A stretch of 42,479 bases of DNA from the NCBI GenBank assembly GCA_900314395.1, contig OMVB01000051.1, positions 1-42,479 on the forward strand, in the 5' to 3' direction. The position numbers and the translations under genes are program-made. Positions 8,646-15,408 of the stretch are shown one piece after another. This stretch comes from an uncultured Prevotellaceae bacterium. GTDB lineage: Bacteria; Bacteroidota; Bacteroidia; Bacteroidales; UBA932. Each line of letters starts with the position of its first letter. Positions within the stretch are counted from its first letter, which is position 1. A model generated the notes under the pieces. That model searched no databases and was not told the DNA's origin. It saw only the letters and a list, made by a program, of their open reading frames with translations.

Positions 8646-8687
8646 CAGTCCCGAATGGGAGAGGGATTCTTATAAGTCCCTGTATTT

Positions 8688-8772
8688 GGTGAGTTGTCCG
8701 AGTGGTTGAAGGAGCCTGCCTCGAAAACAGGTATACGGCAACGTATCGGGGGTTCGAATCCCTCACTCACCG
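8688..8772 (+). tRNA. tRNA-Ser, anticodon CGA
   Basis: An 85-base class II tRNA. The acceptor strands GGTGAGT (8688-8694) and ACTCACC (8765-8771) pair fully, with G8772 as the discriminator base. The anticodon loop CTCGAAA (8720-8726) carries CGA at 8722-8724. A long variable arm (ATACG-GCAA-CGTAT) identifies a serine tRNA, and the T loop is TTCGAAT. The 3' CCA is not encoded (the sequence continues CAAA). The last pair of the anticodon stem is a C-A mismatch. It reads the UCG codon. Confidence 0.95.
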
Positions 8773-8778
8773 CAAAAA

Positions 8779-8967
8779 GGAATGGCATCGCAGCTTTAGC
8801 TGTGGTGCTTTTTTGATGCCCGGCCCGTCGAAAGCTTGCTTTCGTAAGGGCTGGGCAGCGAAAAATCGCCATAGGGCCGAAGGCCCGGGATGCCATTCTA
8901 TGCTTTGCAGGGCCCCGCGGCGAGCGGGCGGGGATGCCGCGAAGCGGAATCCCGAAGGTGAGTGAGG
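8779..8967. repeat. Nested palindromic array behind the tRNA gene
   Basis: Besides the terminator, the segment holds a hairpin at 8818-8856 (nine outer pairs and an inner CGAAAGC/GCTTTCG stem), GGGCC-GAA-GGCCC at 8874-8886, and a ten-position stem with one mismatch at 8931-8953. GGAATGGCATC (8779-8789) is complementary, apart from its first base, to GATGCCATTC (8889-8898). The end, GGTGAGTGAGG (8957-8967), is the exact reverse complement of the tRNA 3' end (8761-8771), and its first seven bases repeat the 5' acceptor strand of the tRNA. Confidence 0.6.
8785..8814 (+). terminator. Rho-independent terminator of the tRNA-Ser gene
   Basis: GCATCGCAGC (8785-8794) pairs with GCTGTGGTGC (8799-8808) across a TTTA loop, with two G-U pairs, and six T residues follow (8809-8814). 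It begins 13 bases after the tRNA. Confidence 0.8.
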
Positions 8968-9221
8968 TCTTGCCTTTCATACTGGGGGGACTATTCACTC
9001 CTCCATCGCACTAACTCCTTCAATGGAATGTGCAGAAAAACACCTCTGAACTTGCGCATACCTTGTTTTTGAAGGGGGTATGTGCAAGTTTCAGGGCTTA
9101 CACTTGCAAGTAGCTACCCTAAAAATAGGGAAAGTGCAAACAGATAGCCATATTTTTGCAGGAAGCACTTCTTGCAAAGGGGCATAAAGCCCATAGGGCG
9201 CCAGGAAATAGCAAGACGGGT

Positions 9222-10457
9222 TTATAGACGGCCTTGGTCGCCAAGGTGGGAGTCTTTGAAACCCAGGAAGTAGAGGATGCCGTCCAGGCCGATGGTACTG
9301 AGGCTCTGGCGGGCGCTCTCCTTGACACGCGGCTTGGCGTGGAAGGCGATGCCAAGGCCGGCCTCCATGAGCATCGGCAGGTCATTGGCGCCGTCGCCAA
9401 CGGCGATAGTCTGCGCCAGGTTAACCTTTTCGGTCATCGCAATCAGCTTCAGGAGGTCTGCCTTGCGGCGGCCGTCGACGATTTCACCTAAATACCGGCC
9501 GGTAAGACGTCCGTCCTCACCAACTTCCAGCTCGTTGGCATAGACATAATCGATATTGTACCGGCGCTGCAGGTATTCCCCAAAGAAAGTGAAACCTCCG
9601 CTAAGGATGGCAATCTTGTATCCGCAGGTCTTAAGGACTGTCATCAGGCGGTCCGTACCCTCCGTAATAGGCAGGTTCTCTGCGATATCCCGCATCACGG
9701 ACACATCCAGTCCCTTGAGCAGGGCCACCCGCTCCGTGAAACTCTCCTTGAAGTCGATTTCCCCGCGCATGGCCCGCTCCGTAATGGCCGCCACCTTGTC
9801 ATAAACACCGTGCCGGCGGGCCAGCTCATCTATGCACTCCGCCTGGATAAGCGTAGAGTCCATATCGAAGCAGATAAGCCTGCGCATACGGCGGTACATA
9901 TCGTCCTTCTGGAAAGAAAAATCAATCTCTGAGCTGTTGGAAAGCGCCATCAGCTCCTGCTGGAAATCCGCCCTGTCCTCCAGGCTGCCGCGGATGGAAA
10001 ACTCTACGCAGGCGCGTACGTTGCGCTCCGGATGAAGAATGCTCATCCTTCCCGTGAGCCTTTTTATAGCGTCGATGTTGAGGTTATGTTTGGCAATTAT
10101 CTCCGTTGCAGCCTCTATCTGCTTTGCACTAAGGCTGCGGCCGATGGCAGTAAGGATATAGCGGTTGCGGCCCTGACGTCCGGCCCAAGCCTCATATTCG
10201 TCGTCCGGCACCGGTTCAAAGCCGATGTTGACGCCAAGCTCCGTGGTCTTGAAAAGCAGTTCCTTCATCACCTGTCCGGACAAATTCTCATCGATGCGGA
10301 TAAGTATACCCAGGGACAGGGTACTGTGGATATCGGCCTGGCCAATGTCCAGTATCTGGGCGTCATATTTGGCCAATATGGTCATTATCTCTGCCGTAAG
10401 GCCGATGCGGTCCTTTCCGGCTATCCTGATAAGAATCTGTTCTTTACGTGATTCCAT
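9222..10457 (-). CDS. serB: Phosphoserine phosphatase SerB with N-terminal ACT domains
   Basis: SerB removes phosphate from phosphoserine in the last step of serine synthesis, in the cytoplasm. The 411-residue protein has two ACT-like regulatory modules (about residues 6-80 and 99-175; the first contains AGKDRIGLTAEI) and a C-terminal HAD phosphatase domain. HAD motifs are complete: DMDST (198-202) with nucleophile D198, LSGGF (285-289), K332 and GDGANDL (354-360). The length fits the long ACT-containing SerB type. It lies six bases after the preceding hydrolase gene, so both are likely co-transcribed, although no functional link is obvious. No terminator with a T run is visible downstream. 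Confidence 0.96.
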   Translation of the reverse strand: MESRKEQILIRIAGKDRIGLTAEIMTILAKYDAQILDIGQADIHSTLSLGILIRIDENLSGQVMKELLFKTTELGVNIGFEPVPDDEYEAWAGRQGRNRYILTAIGRSLSAKQIEAATEIIAKHNLNIDAIKRLTGRMSILHPERNVRACVEFSIRGSLEDRADFQQELMALSNSSEIDFSFQKDDMYRRMRRLICFDMDSTLIQAECIDELARRHGVYDKVAAITERAMRGEIDFKESFTERVALLKGLDVSVMRDIAENLPITEGTDRLMTVLKTCGYKIAILSGGFTFFGEYLQRRYNIDYVYANELEVGEDGRLTGRYLGEIVDGRRKADLLKLIAMTEKVNLAQTIAVGDGANDLPMLMEAGLGIAFHAKPRVKESARQSLSTIGLDGILYFLGFKDSHLGDQGRL

Positions 10458-10463
10458 AAGTGA

Positions 10464-11447
10464 TTACTGCTGAATTATTTGGATAAATACTTGGAAGAAA
10501 CGGAGGGCATCGGCGAAGGAAAGGTAGTCGCCAGCATTCGCCTTGCCGTCAAGATTCTTGACGATGGCTGCCTCCGGGTGGAACTGAATGCCCACTGCAA
10601 AAGCTTTGTCCGTACGCTCGATAACTTCCGGGATAACGATTCCGTCGGTTGTGGTGGAGGCGGTCATCCGCAGGGGAGTGCCCTCGATGCTGCCTACAGC
10701 CTGATGATGCCAGGAAGGAACGCCCTCAAGGACATCGGCATTGGTAACGCTGTAAATATATGACTGACTGTCTGTTACGCTTATGCTATGGGCTGCGTAG
10801 TCCCTGTACTTTCCGGGCACGGACACATTCCTGTGAGTAAAGTCATATGCCTTGCCCTGCTCCTTGAAAAAGGCAGGGATGTCCTGGATGACAGTTGCTC
10901 CAGAAACAACGCCCAGCATCTGCATTCCGCGGCAGATTCCAAGCACCGGAATATCGTGGTCCAGACAGTAAGTCATTGTAAGATAATCCGATACGTCACG
11001 CGTTGCGTTGAAGTCCTTTTCTTCCGGGATGCCATGCCAGGGGACGGGTTTACGGAACAGGGTAGGGGCGATGTCTTCTCCGCCGGAGAAGATAACTGCG
11101 TCTACGCGGGCCACGACAGAATCGGCGTTGGAACCATGCCAGGTATTGGTTTTTACAAATTCTGCAAACTCCGGCAAGAGTACATCATTCTGGTCCAAAT
11201 AGCTGGCTTTCAAAGTATTACCCTCGTATTCAAAACCCTTCGGACGCACCTGCTGAAGCAAAACGGGAACGCCCCCCGCGGCAGTGATTGCCCTGCCCAC
11301 ATTGCCGATGAATTCAGAAGACAGGTCGCTTCTCCAAGCAATGCCGATGCGAACCGGCTCCTGCGGGGCCTCTGCCGATGCGTTGAAATACGTAGTAGAA
11401 AGGATTGCTACAAAAAGAACAATTACAAAAATGCGGAATGATTTCAT
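10464..11447 (-). CDS. Class I glutamine amidotransferase-like hydrolase (peptidase C26, gamma-glutamyl hydrolase type), exported
   Basis: The 327-residue protein matches the C26/PuuD family that hydrolyses gamma-glutamyl bonds. The features are SGGEDIAPTLF (121-131), the nucleophile elbow LGICRGMQML with C172, and FHPEA with H290 and E292, forming a Cys-His-Glu triad. It has a signal peptide (residues 1 to about 26, ending ASAEA), which is unusual for PuuD of Proteobacteria but common for Bacteroidota relatives, so the enzyme probably acts in the periplasm, perhaps on gamma-glutamyl peptides or cell-wall fragments. A TAGATTTG box lies at 11479-11486 on the minus strand. serB follows after six bases. 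Confidence 0.88.
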   Translation of the reverse strand: MKSFRIFVIVLFVAILSTTYFNASAEAPQEPVRIGIAWRSDLSSEFIGNVGRAITAAGGVPVLLQQVRPKGFEYEGNTLKASYLDQNDVLLPEFAEFVKTNTWHGSNADSVVARVDAVIFSGGEDIAPTLFRKPVPWHGIPEEKDFNATRDVSDYLTMTYCLDHDIPVLGICRGMQMLGVVSGATVIQDIPAFFKEQGKAYDFTHRNVSVPGKYRDYAAHSISVTDSQSYIYSVTNADVLEGVPSWHHQAVGSIEGTPLRMTASTTTDGIVIPEVIERTDKAFAVGIQFHPEAAIVKNLDGKANAGDYLSFADALRFFQVFIQIIQQ

Positions 11448-11478
11448 ACTTTTTTCTGGCTTGTTTCAGTTGGTAACG

Positions 11479-11486
11479 CAAATCTA
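11479..11486 (-). promoter_or_regulatory. Candidate -7 box of the C26 hydrolase-serB operon
   Basis: Read on the minus strand this is TAGATTTG, matching TAnnTTTG, 31 bases before the ATG at 11447. No TTTG is found at the ideal -33 distance. Confidence 0.45.
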
Positions 11487-11508
11487 ACAATTTTTTGAAA
11501 AAATATCT

Positions 11509-11516
11509 TATTTTTG
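11509..11516 (+). promoter_or_regulatory. Candidate -7 box of the nuclease gene
   Basis: TATTTTTG fits TAnnTTTG and lies 30 bases before the ATG at 11547. It is divergent from the minus-strand box at 11479-11486. The nearest TTTG (11494-11497) is too close to be a standard -33 element. Confidence 0.4.
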
Positions 11517-11546
11517 TAAAATGGATAGTATTGAAATACAACAGAC

Positions 11547-13067
11547 ATGAAACAAATAACCAGAATCATCGCCCTGCTTATAATTTCCACCGTATCATTT
11601 GCTTGCAGCAAAGGCGGCGGCAACTCTTCTTCTGAAAGCGGCGCAGAGGTACGCCTTTCCATCAGGAACGCAACGGTTGAAGCCCAGTCTGGCAGCCAGT
11701 TCCTGGAAATCTCCTGTGACGGCAGCTGGACTCTGTCCTGCCCCGCGGACTGGATTACCCTAAGCAAGACTTCCGGCACGGGCTCCGGCAGTGTTGTCAT
11801 TACCGTCAGCGCCAACGAGAGCAAGAACGACCGTTCGGCCGCTATCACGCTTACGTCCGCAGGGAAATCGGCAATGGTGAGCATCCTGCAAAAGGGCCTC
11901 AAAACAACGCCAAAGGCAACGGTTACAACCGGTAATGCAAGTTCTATTACAAAGGTAAGCGCCACAATATCAGCTACTTACGCCGATGCAACAAGCGCCC
12001 CGAGAGAGGTGGGCTTTGAGTTCGGAGACTCCGCCGACATGGGCAAAACCTTCCAGGTTCAGAACACCCCCACCGGGACTTCCGGCAGTTTCTCTTACAA
12101 CATTACGGACCTTGGAGAAGGCAAGACCTATTACTACAGGGCCTATGCAATAATCCAGGAAGGCGACGTCATCCTAACCTTCTACGGCTCTGTACGCAGC
12201 TTCGTAACCCAGGGTGCAACCACCAATCCCACCGGCCAGAGAGGCTGGTTCGAGCTCCCTGCGATGAATATCGCCACCAGCGGAAACTACATGTACAATG
12301 CAAGCGACCAGGATCAGTATTACGCATATCATATTAGCCCGGACCTCACTGTAGGCGGAAAAAAAGCCCGTAACTACACCGTATGCTTCAGTGCAAAGCA
12401 CCATTGCCCTCTTTGGGTTGCGGCCCCGCGCCACGCCGTCTATGTGGGCAGTTCCGGCAGGACAGAGGCTTATCAGGCAGACCCCGACATCCCGTCGGAC
12501 ATCCAGTATAACAGCAAATCCACCGGCGGCGGATGCAACAAGGGTCATATGCTTGGCAGCGCAGAGCGCACTGCGACATCGGCAACCAACCGGCAGGTCT
12601 TCTATTACAGCAACATCGCACCGCAGCTGTCCGCAGGCTTCAACACCGGCGGCGGAGGCTGGAACCTCCTGGAAGACTTCGTAGACAAACAGGTCTGCAC
12701 CGACACCCTTTACGTTGTCATCGGCTGTTATTTTGACAAATACACCGATGGTTACGGGAAGACAGCATCCCCCGGCAAAATAAGCTTTGGCGGACGTTCA
12801 GACGTTTCCATCCCTACGATGTTCTACTATATCCTCATGCGCACCAAGAGCGGCAACAGCGGCAAGTCCCTTAAGAATTGCACCGCTTCTGAAATCCAGT
12901 GCGCCGCCTTTGTAAGGACTCACACCGACGACCTTAAGGGCCAGAAACCTTCGGCCAAGGAAATGATGAGCGTGGCAGACCTTGAAAAGGTCACCGGATT
13001 CACCTATTTCCCCAACGTACCCAATGCTCCCAAGTCCTCCTTCAGCGCATCTGACTGGGGCTTGTAA
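11547..13067 (+). CDS. BACON-domain lipoprotein with C-terminal DNA/RNA non-specific endonuclease domain
   Basis: The 506-residue protein begins with a lipobox (VSFAC, C20). A BACON domain (about 36-117, with DGSWTLSCPADWITLS) and a fibronectin-III-like module (about 122-222, with YYYRAYAI) lead to a C-terminal nuclease domain of the NUC (Serratia nuclease, ββα-metal) family. The core motif is NKGHMLGSAER (331-341), the counterpart of the classical DRGH, with H334 as the likely general base. FYYSNIAPQ (352-360) and GWNLLED (371-377) follow, the Asn probably binding the metal. It should degrade DNA or RNA at the cell surface or in the periplasm, for nutrient salvage, biofilm DNA turnover or defence. 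BACON modules usually accompany glycan-active proteins, which makes the pairing with a nuclease noteworthy. It precedes the AraC regulator gene by 63 bases; common transcription is possible. Confidence 0.87.
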   Translation: MKQITRIIALLIISTVSFACSKGGGNSSSESGAEVRLSIRNATVEAQSGSQFLEISCDGSWTLSCPADWITLSKTSGTGSGSVVITVSANESKNDRSAAITLTSAGKSAMVSILQKGLKTTPKATVTTGNASSITKVSATISATYADATSAPREVGFEFGDSADMGKTFQVQNTPTGTSGSFSYNITDLGEGKTYYYRAYAIIQEGDVILTFYGSVRSFVTQGATTNPTGQRGWFELPAMNIATSGNYMYNASDQDQYYAYHISPDLTVGGKKARNYTVCFSAKHHCPLWVAAPRHAVYVGSSGRTEAYQADPDIPSDIQYNSKSTGGGCNKGHMLGSAERTATSATNRQVFYYSNIAPQLSAGFNTGGGGWNLLEDFVDKQVCTDTLYVVIGCYFDKYTDGYGKTASPGKISFGGRSDVSIPTMFYYILMRTKSGNSGKSLKNCTASEIQCAAFVRTHTDDLKGQKPSAKEMMSVADLEKVTGFTYFPNVPNAPKSSFSASDWGL

Positions 13068-13130
13068 ACAAAGTACAAATTTTCCAGGTAATAGTATCTG
13101 ACGGAGTTTTATACAAAATAATTAATATTT

Positions 13131-14012
13131 ATGTCAAACAAGGTTCTGAAGGAGATTACCAAGCTTTCTGACAAGGATTGCTTCTACATAGTGGAGCGGT
13201 ACAAGAGTGAGTTTGACTATCCGCTGCATGGCCATGAGGATTATGAACTTAACTTCATCGAGCATGGCAAGGGGCTTCGCAGGGTGATTGGAGACAGCGT
13301 GGAAACAGTTGGAGATTACGAACTTACGCTTGTTACCGGCAAGGACCTGGCGCATGTCTGGGAGCAGGGAACCTGCGACAACCCGGCGGTGCGTGAAATC
13401 ACCATCCAGTTTTCCCCCAGGCTGTTCTCAGACGAACTCCTGTCCCGCAGGCAGTTCGACTCCATCCGCCGCATGCTGAAGCGCGCCGAGCAGGGGCTCA
13501 CTTTCTCGCTGGACACCATCATAAAGGTGTACGCCACACTGGACAAACTGCCGTCCATCCGGGACCCCTTCGACCAGGTTCTTTACACCTTCAAGATCCT
13601 ATACGATCTTTCCCTTGCAACGGACAGCCGAGTCCTGGCATCGTCGCCGATGGCGCAGATCGCCCCCGGCCCGCAAAGCCGCCGCGTCATGAAGGTAAGA
13701 GAGTATATATCAGAACATTACGCATCGGAATTAAGCCTGGAGCAGCTGGCCGGAATGGTAGGAATGTCACCCACGGCCTTCAGCCGTTTCTTCAAGCAAC
13801 GCACCGGCCGCACCCTCATGGAATACATCCTTGACGTCAGGCTTGGCAACGCCGCCAGGATGCTGGTAGACACCACCACAAGCATATCGGAAATCTGCTT
13901 TGCCTGCGGCTTTAACAACCTGTCCAACTTCAACAGGATTTTCAAGAAAAGAAGGGGATACACGCCCCGCGATTTCAGGGCACTTTTCAAAGAAAACAGG
14001 GTCTTTGTATAG
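13131..14012 (+). CDS. AraC-family transcriptional regulator, probable PUL regulator
   Basis: The 293-residue protein has an N-terminal cupin-type sensing half (PLHGHEDYELNFIEHG at 31-46 and a VTGKDLAHVW segment at 68-77) and a C-terminal AraC DNA-binding domain (about 186-285) with two helix-turn-helix units: LSLEQLAGMVGMSPTAFSRFFK and SISEICFACGFNNLSNFNRIFK. No signal or membrane segment is present, so it is a cytoplasmic one-component regulator that probably senses an intracellular sugar. It lies immediately before, and on the same strand as, the hemicellulose locus. No hybrid two-component sensor or ECF/anti-sigma pair is next to the SusC gene, so this regulator is the best candidate for local control. 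Confidence 0.92.
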   Translation: MSNKVLKEITKLSDKDCFYIVERYKSEFDYPLHGHEDYELNFIEHGKGLRRVIGDSVETVGDYELTLVTGKDLAHVWEQGTCDNPAVREITIQFSPRLFSDELLSRRQFDSIRRMLKRAEQGLTFSLDTIIKVYATLDKLPSIRDPFDQVLYTFKILYDLSLATDSRVLASSPMAQIAPGPQSRRVMKVREYISEHYASELSLEQLAGMVGMSPTAFSRFFKQRTGRTLMEYILDVRLGNAARMLVDTTTSISEICFACGFNNLSNFNRIFKKRRGYTPRDFRALFKENRVFV

Positions 14013-14028
14013 TCCGATGTTAAAAAAG

Positions 14029-14043
14029 TATCATAATCTGATA
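14029..14043. promoter_or_regulatory. Candidate operator upstream of the PUL
   Basis: A perfect 5-5-5 inverted repeat, TATCA-TAATC-TGATA, lies between the regulator stop and the PUL promoter. Its position suits an activator or repressor site. Function is inferred from position only. Confidence 0.35.
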
Positions 14044-14058
14044 AATTTTTGTCATTCT

Positions 14059-14101
14059 GTAACGATTTAACGCGCTATCTTTGCATCGTTTTAAACGTTA
14101 C
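14059..14101. promoter_or_regulatory. PUL promoter region: inverted repeats around a -7 box
   Basis: TATCTTTG (14076-14083) matches TAnnTTTG and lies 28 bases before the ATG at 14111. It is embedded in inverted repeats: AACGAT (14061-14066) with ATCGTT (14085-14090), and GTAACG (14059-14064) with CGTTAC (14096-14101). A TTTTG at 14047-14051 is five bases further than the ideal -33 position, as expected for an activator-dependent promoter. The symmetric flanks could be operator half-sites. Confidence 0.45.
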
Positions 14102-14110
14102 ATTATCCGG

Positions 14111-15385
14111 ATGACCAAATTGCTAAGAAAAGCGATTCAAGTCGCTGTGGCGATTGCTGCCGTAACTTCCTGCACCAGTGCGCAGGTTTCTTTCGTATCC
14201 GTACGCGACGGACAGTTTGTCCGCGACGGACAGCCCTACACGTACGTCGGTACCAACTTCTGGTACGGTCCCATCCTCGCATCTGAAGGAAGGGGAGGGC
14301 ATTTCAGCAGGCTTACCAAGGAGCTCGACACTCTTAAGTCCCTGGGTATCACCAATCTCCGAGTCCTTGTGGGCGGCGACGGCCCGGACGGCGTATTCTC
14401 ACGTGTGGAGCCTACTCTCCAGACAGCCCCCGGTGTCTACAACGACACCCTGCTGGTCGGTCTTGACCGTTTCCTGGCGGAACTTGGCAAGCGTGACATG
14501 CAGGCCGTGCTGTTCCTGAACAATTCCTGGGAATGGTCCGGTGGCTACGGCCAGTACCTTGAGTGGGCTACGGGAGAGAAAACCCTCATCCCGCTCATCG
14601 ACGGCTATTGGCCGTTCATGCAGCAGATGGCCGGCTTCCAGGTAAACAAGGAGGCCCAGGACCTTTATTTTAATCACGTGCGCGCGATAGTTGGCCGCAC
14701 TAACTCCATCACCGGAAAACCTTATTCAGAGGATCCGGCTATTTTCTCATGGCAGCTCGGCAACGAGCCCCGCTGCTTCTCAAACGAGCCTGAATACCGG
14801 GACGGCTTCATAGCCTGGATGACAGAGGCCGCCCGCATCATCAGGGAGCTTGACCCCAATCATATGATTTCCACCGGAAACGAGGGCCTTCGCGGCTGCG
14901 AAGACGATCAGGAACTCCTTGAAAGGGTTGCCGCAATCCCCGGTATCGATTATATGACCATCCATATCTGGCCTTACAACTGGGGCTGGGCCCGCGCAGA
15001 GGCTCTCACAGAGGATATGGAGAATGCAAAGGCCAGGACAACCGAATACATCGGCCTTCATAGTGAAATCGCAAAAAAGAACGGTCTTCCGCTGGTAGCG
15101 GAGGAGTTCGGCTTCCCAAGGGACGGCTTTGCAACCGCAATGGATTCATCCACAACGGGACGTGACGCTTATTATGCACACGTATTCTCCTTCGTTGGCG
15201 GGATGCTCCAGGGTGCAAACTTCTGGGGATGGAGCGGTTTTGCAAAACCCGCCTCCGACCAATGGGAAAGAGGTGCCGATTACACCGGGGACCCCGCCCA
15301 GGAGGCACAGGGCCTGAACGGCGTTTACATCGGCGACACAACGGTCGGTGTCATCGAATCTGCAATCAAAAACCTAAACAAATAA
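14111..15385 (+). CDS. GH5 endo-beta-1,4-mannanase (GH5_7-like), lipoprotein
   Basis: I chose the ATG at 14111, giving 424 residues; the upstream in-frame TTG overlaps the -7 box and cannot be a start. The N-terminus carries a lipobox (AVTSC, C21) with a non-acidic tail (TSAQVS), which suggests an inner-leaflet outer-membrane or periplasmic lipoprotein. The catalytic domain fills the rest: YVGTNFWYGPIL near the N-terminus, SWQLGNEPRCF with acid/base E219, HIWPYNWGW, and VAEEFGFPRDG with nucleophile E332, a pattern typical of subfamily GH5_7 mannanases. It should cut beta-1,4-mannan oligosaccharides to short products. It is the first gene of the operon and lies 23 bases before susC. Subfamily assignment is by motif resemblance and neighbours. 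Confidence 0.87.
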   Translation: MTKLLRKAIQVAVAIAAVTSCTSAQVSFVSVRDGQFVRDGQPYTYVGTNFWYGPILASEGRGGHFSRLTKELDTLKSLGITNLRVLVGGDGPDGVFSRVEPTLQTAPGVYNDTLLVGLDRFLAELGKRDMQAVLFLNNSWEWSGGYGQYLEWATGEKTLIPLIDGYWPFMQQMAGFQVNKEAQDLYFNHVRAIVGRTNSITGKPYSEDPAIFSWQLGNEPRCFSNEPEYRDGFIAWMTEAARIIRELDPNHMISTGNEGLRGCEDDQELLERVAAIPGIDYMTIHIWPYNWGWARAEALTEDMENAKARTTEYIGLHSEIAKKNGLPLVAEEFGFPRDGFATAMDSSTTGRDAYYAHVFSFVGGMLQGANFWGWSGFAKPASDQWERGADYTGDPAQEAQGLNGVYIGDTTVGVIESAIKNLNK

Positions 15386-15408
15386 TTAACAATTTTTAAG
15401 TCACTAGC

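Larger units (their letters stand above)
8773..9221. other. Non-coding stretch rich in hairpins between tRNA-Ser and serB
   Basis: I see no convincing gene in these 449 bases. The first half (8779-8967) is GC-rich and holds a chain of stem-loops, described separately. The second half (8970-9221) is AT-richer and holds three further inverted repeats: 9050-9062 with 9077-9089 (13 pairs, one G-U), 9117-9121 with 9126-9130, and 9156-9164 with 9169-9177 (nine pairs, one G-U). Short motifs related to ACTTGC and GCAAGT recur along the second half. None of these has a T run that would make it an obvious terminator for serB. Confidence 0.7.

Noticed and set aside
8761..8967. tRNA 3' end and its downstream copy considered as attL/attR of an integrated element
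   Set aside because: The copy is inverted rather than direct, only 11 bases long, and less than 200 bases away, with no integrase gene in the window.
8612..8998. Open frames on both strands across the tRNA gene and its hairpin array
   Set aside because: They include tRNA and palindromic sequence and have no protein-like features; the N-terminal extension of the amidohydrolase frame into this region is rejected for the same reason.
14081..14110. TTG start of the mannanase gene at 14081
   Set aside because: This codon is part of the TATCTTTG promoter box; the ATG at 14111 gives a proper lipoprotein signal.
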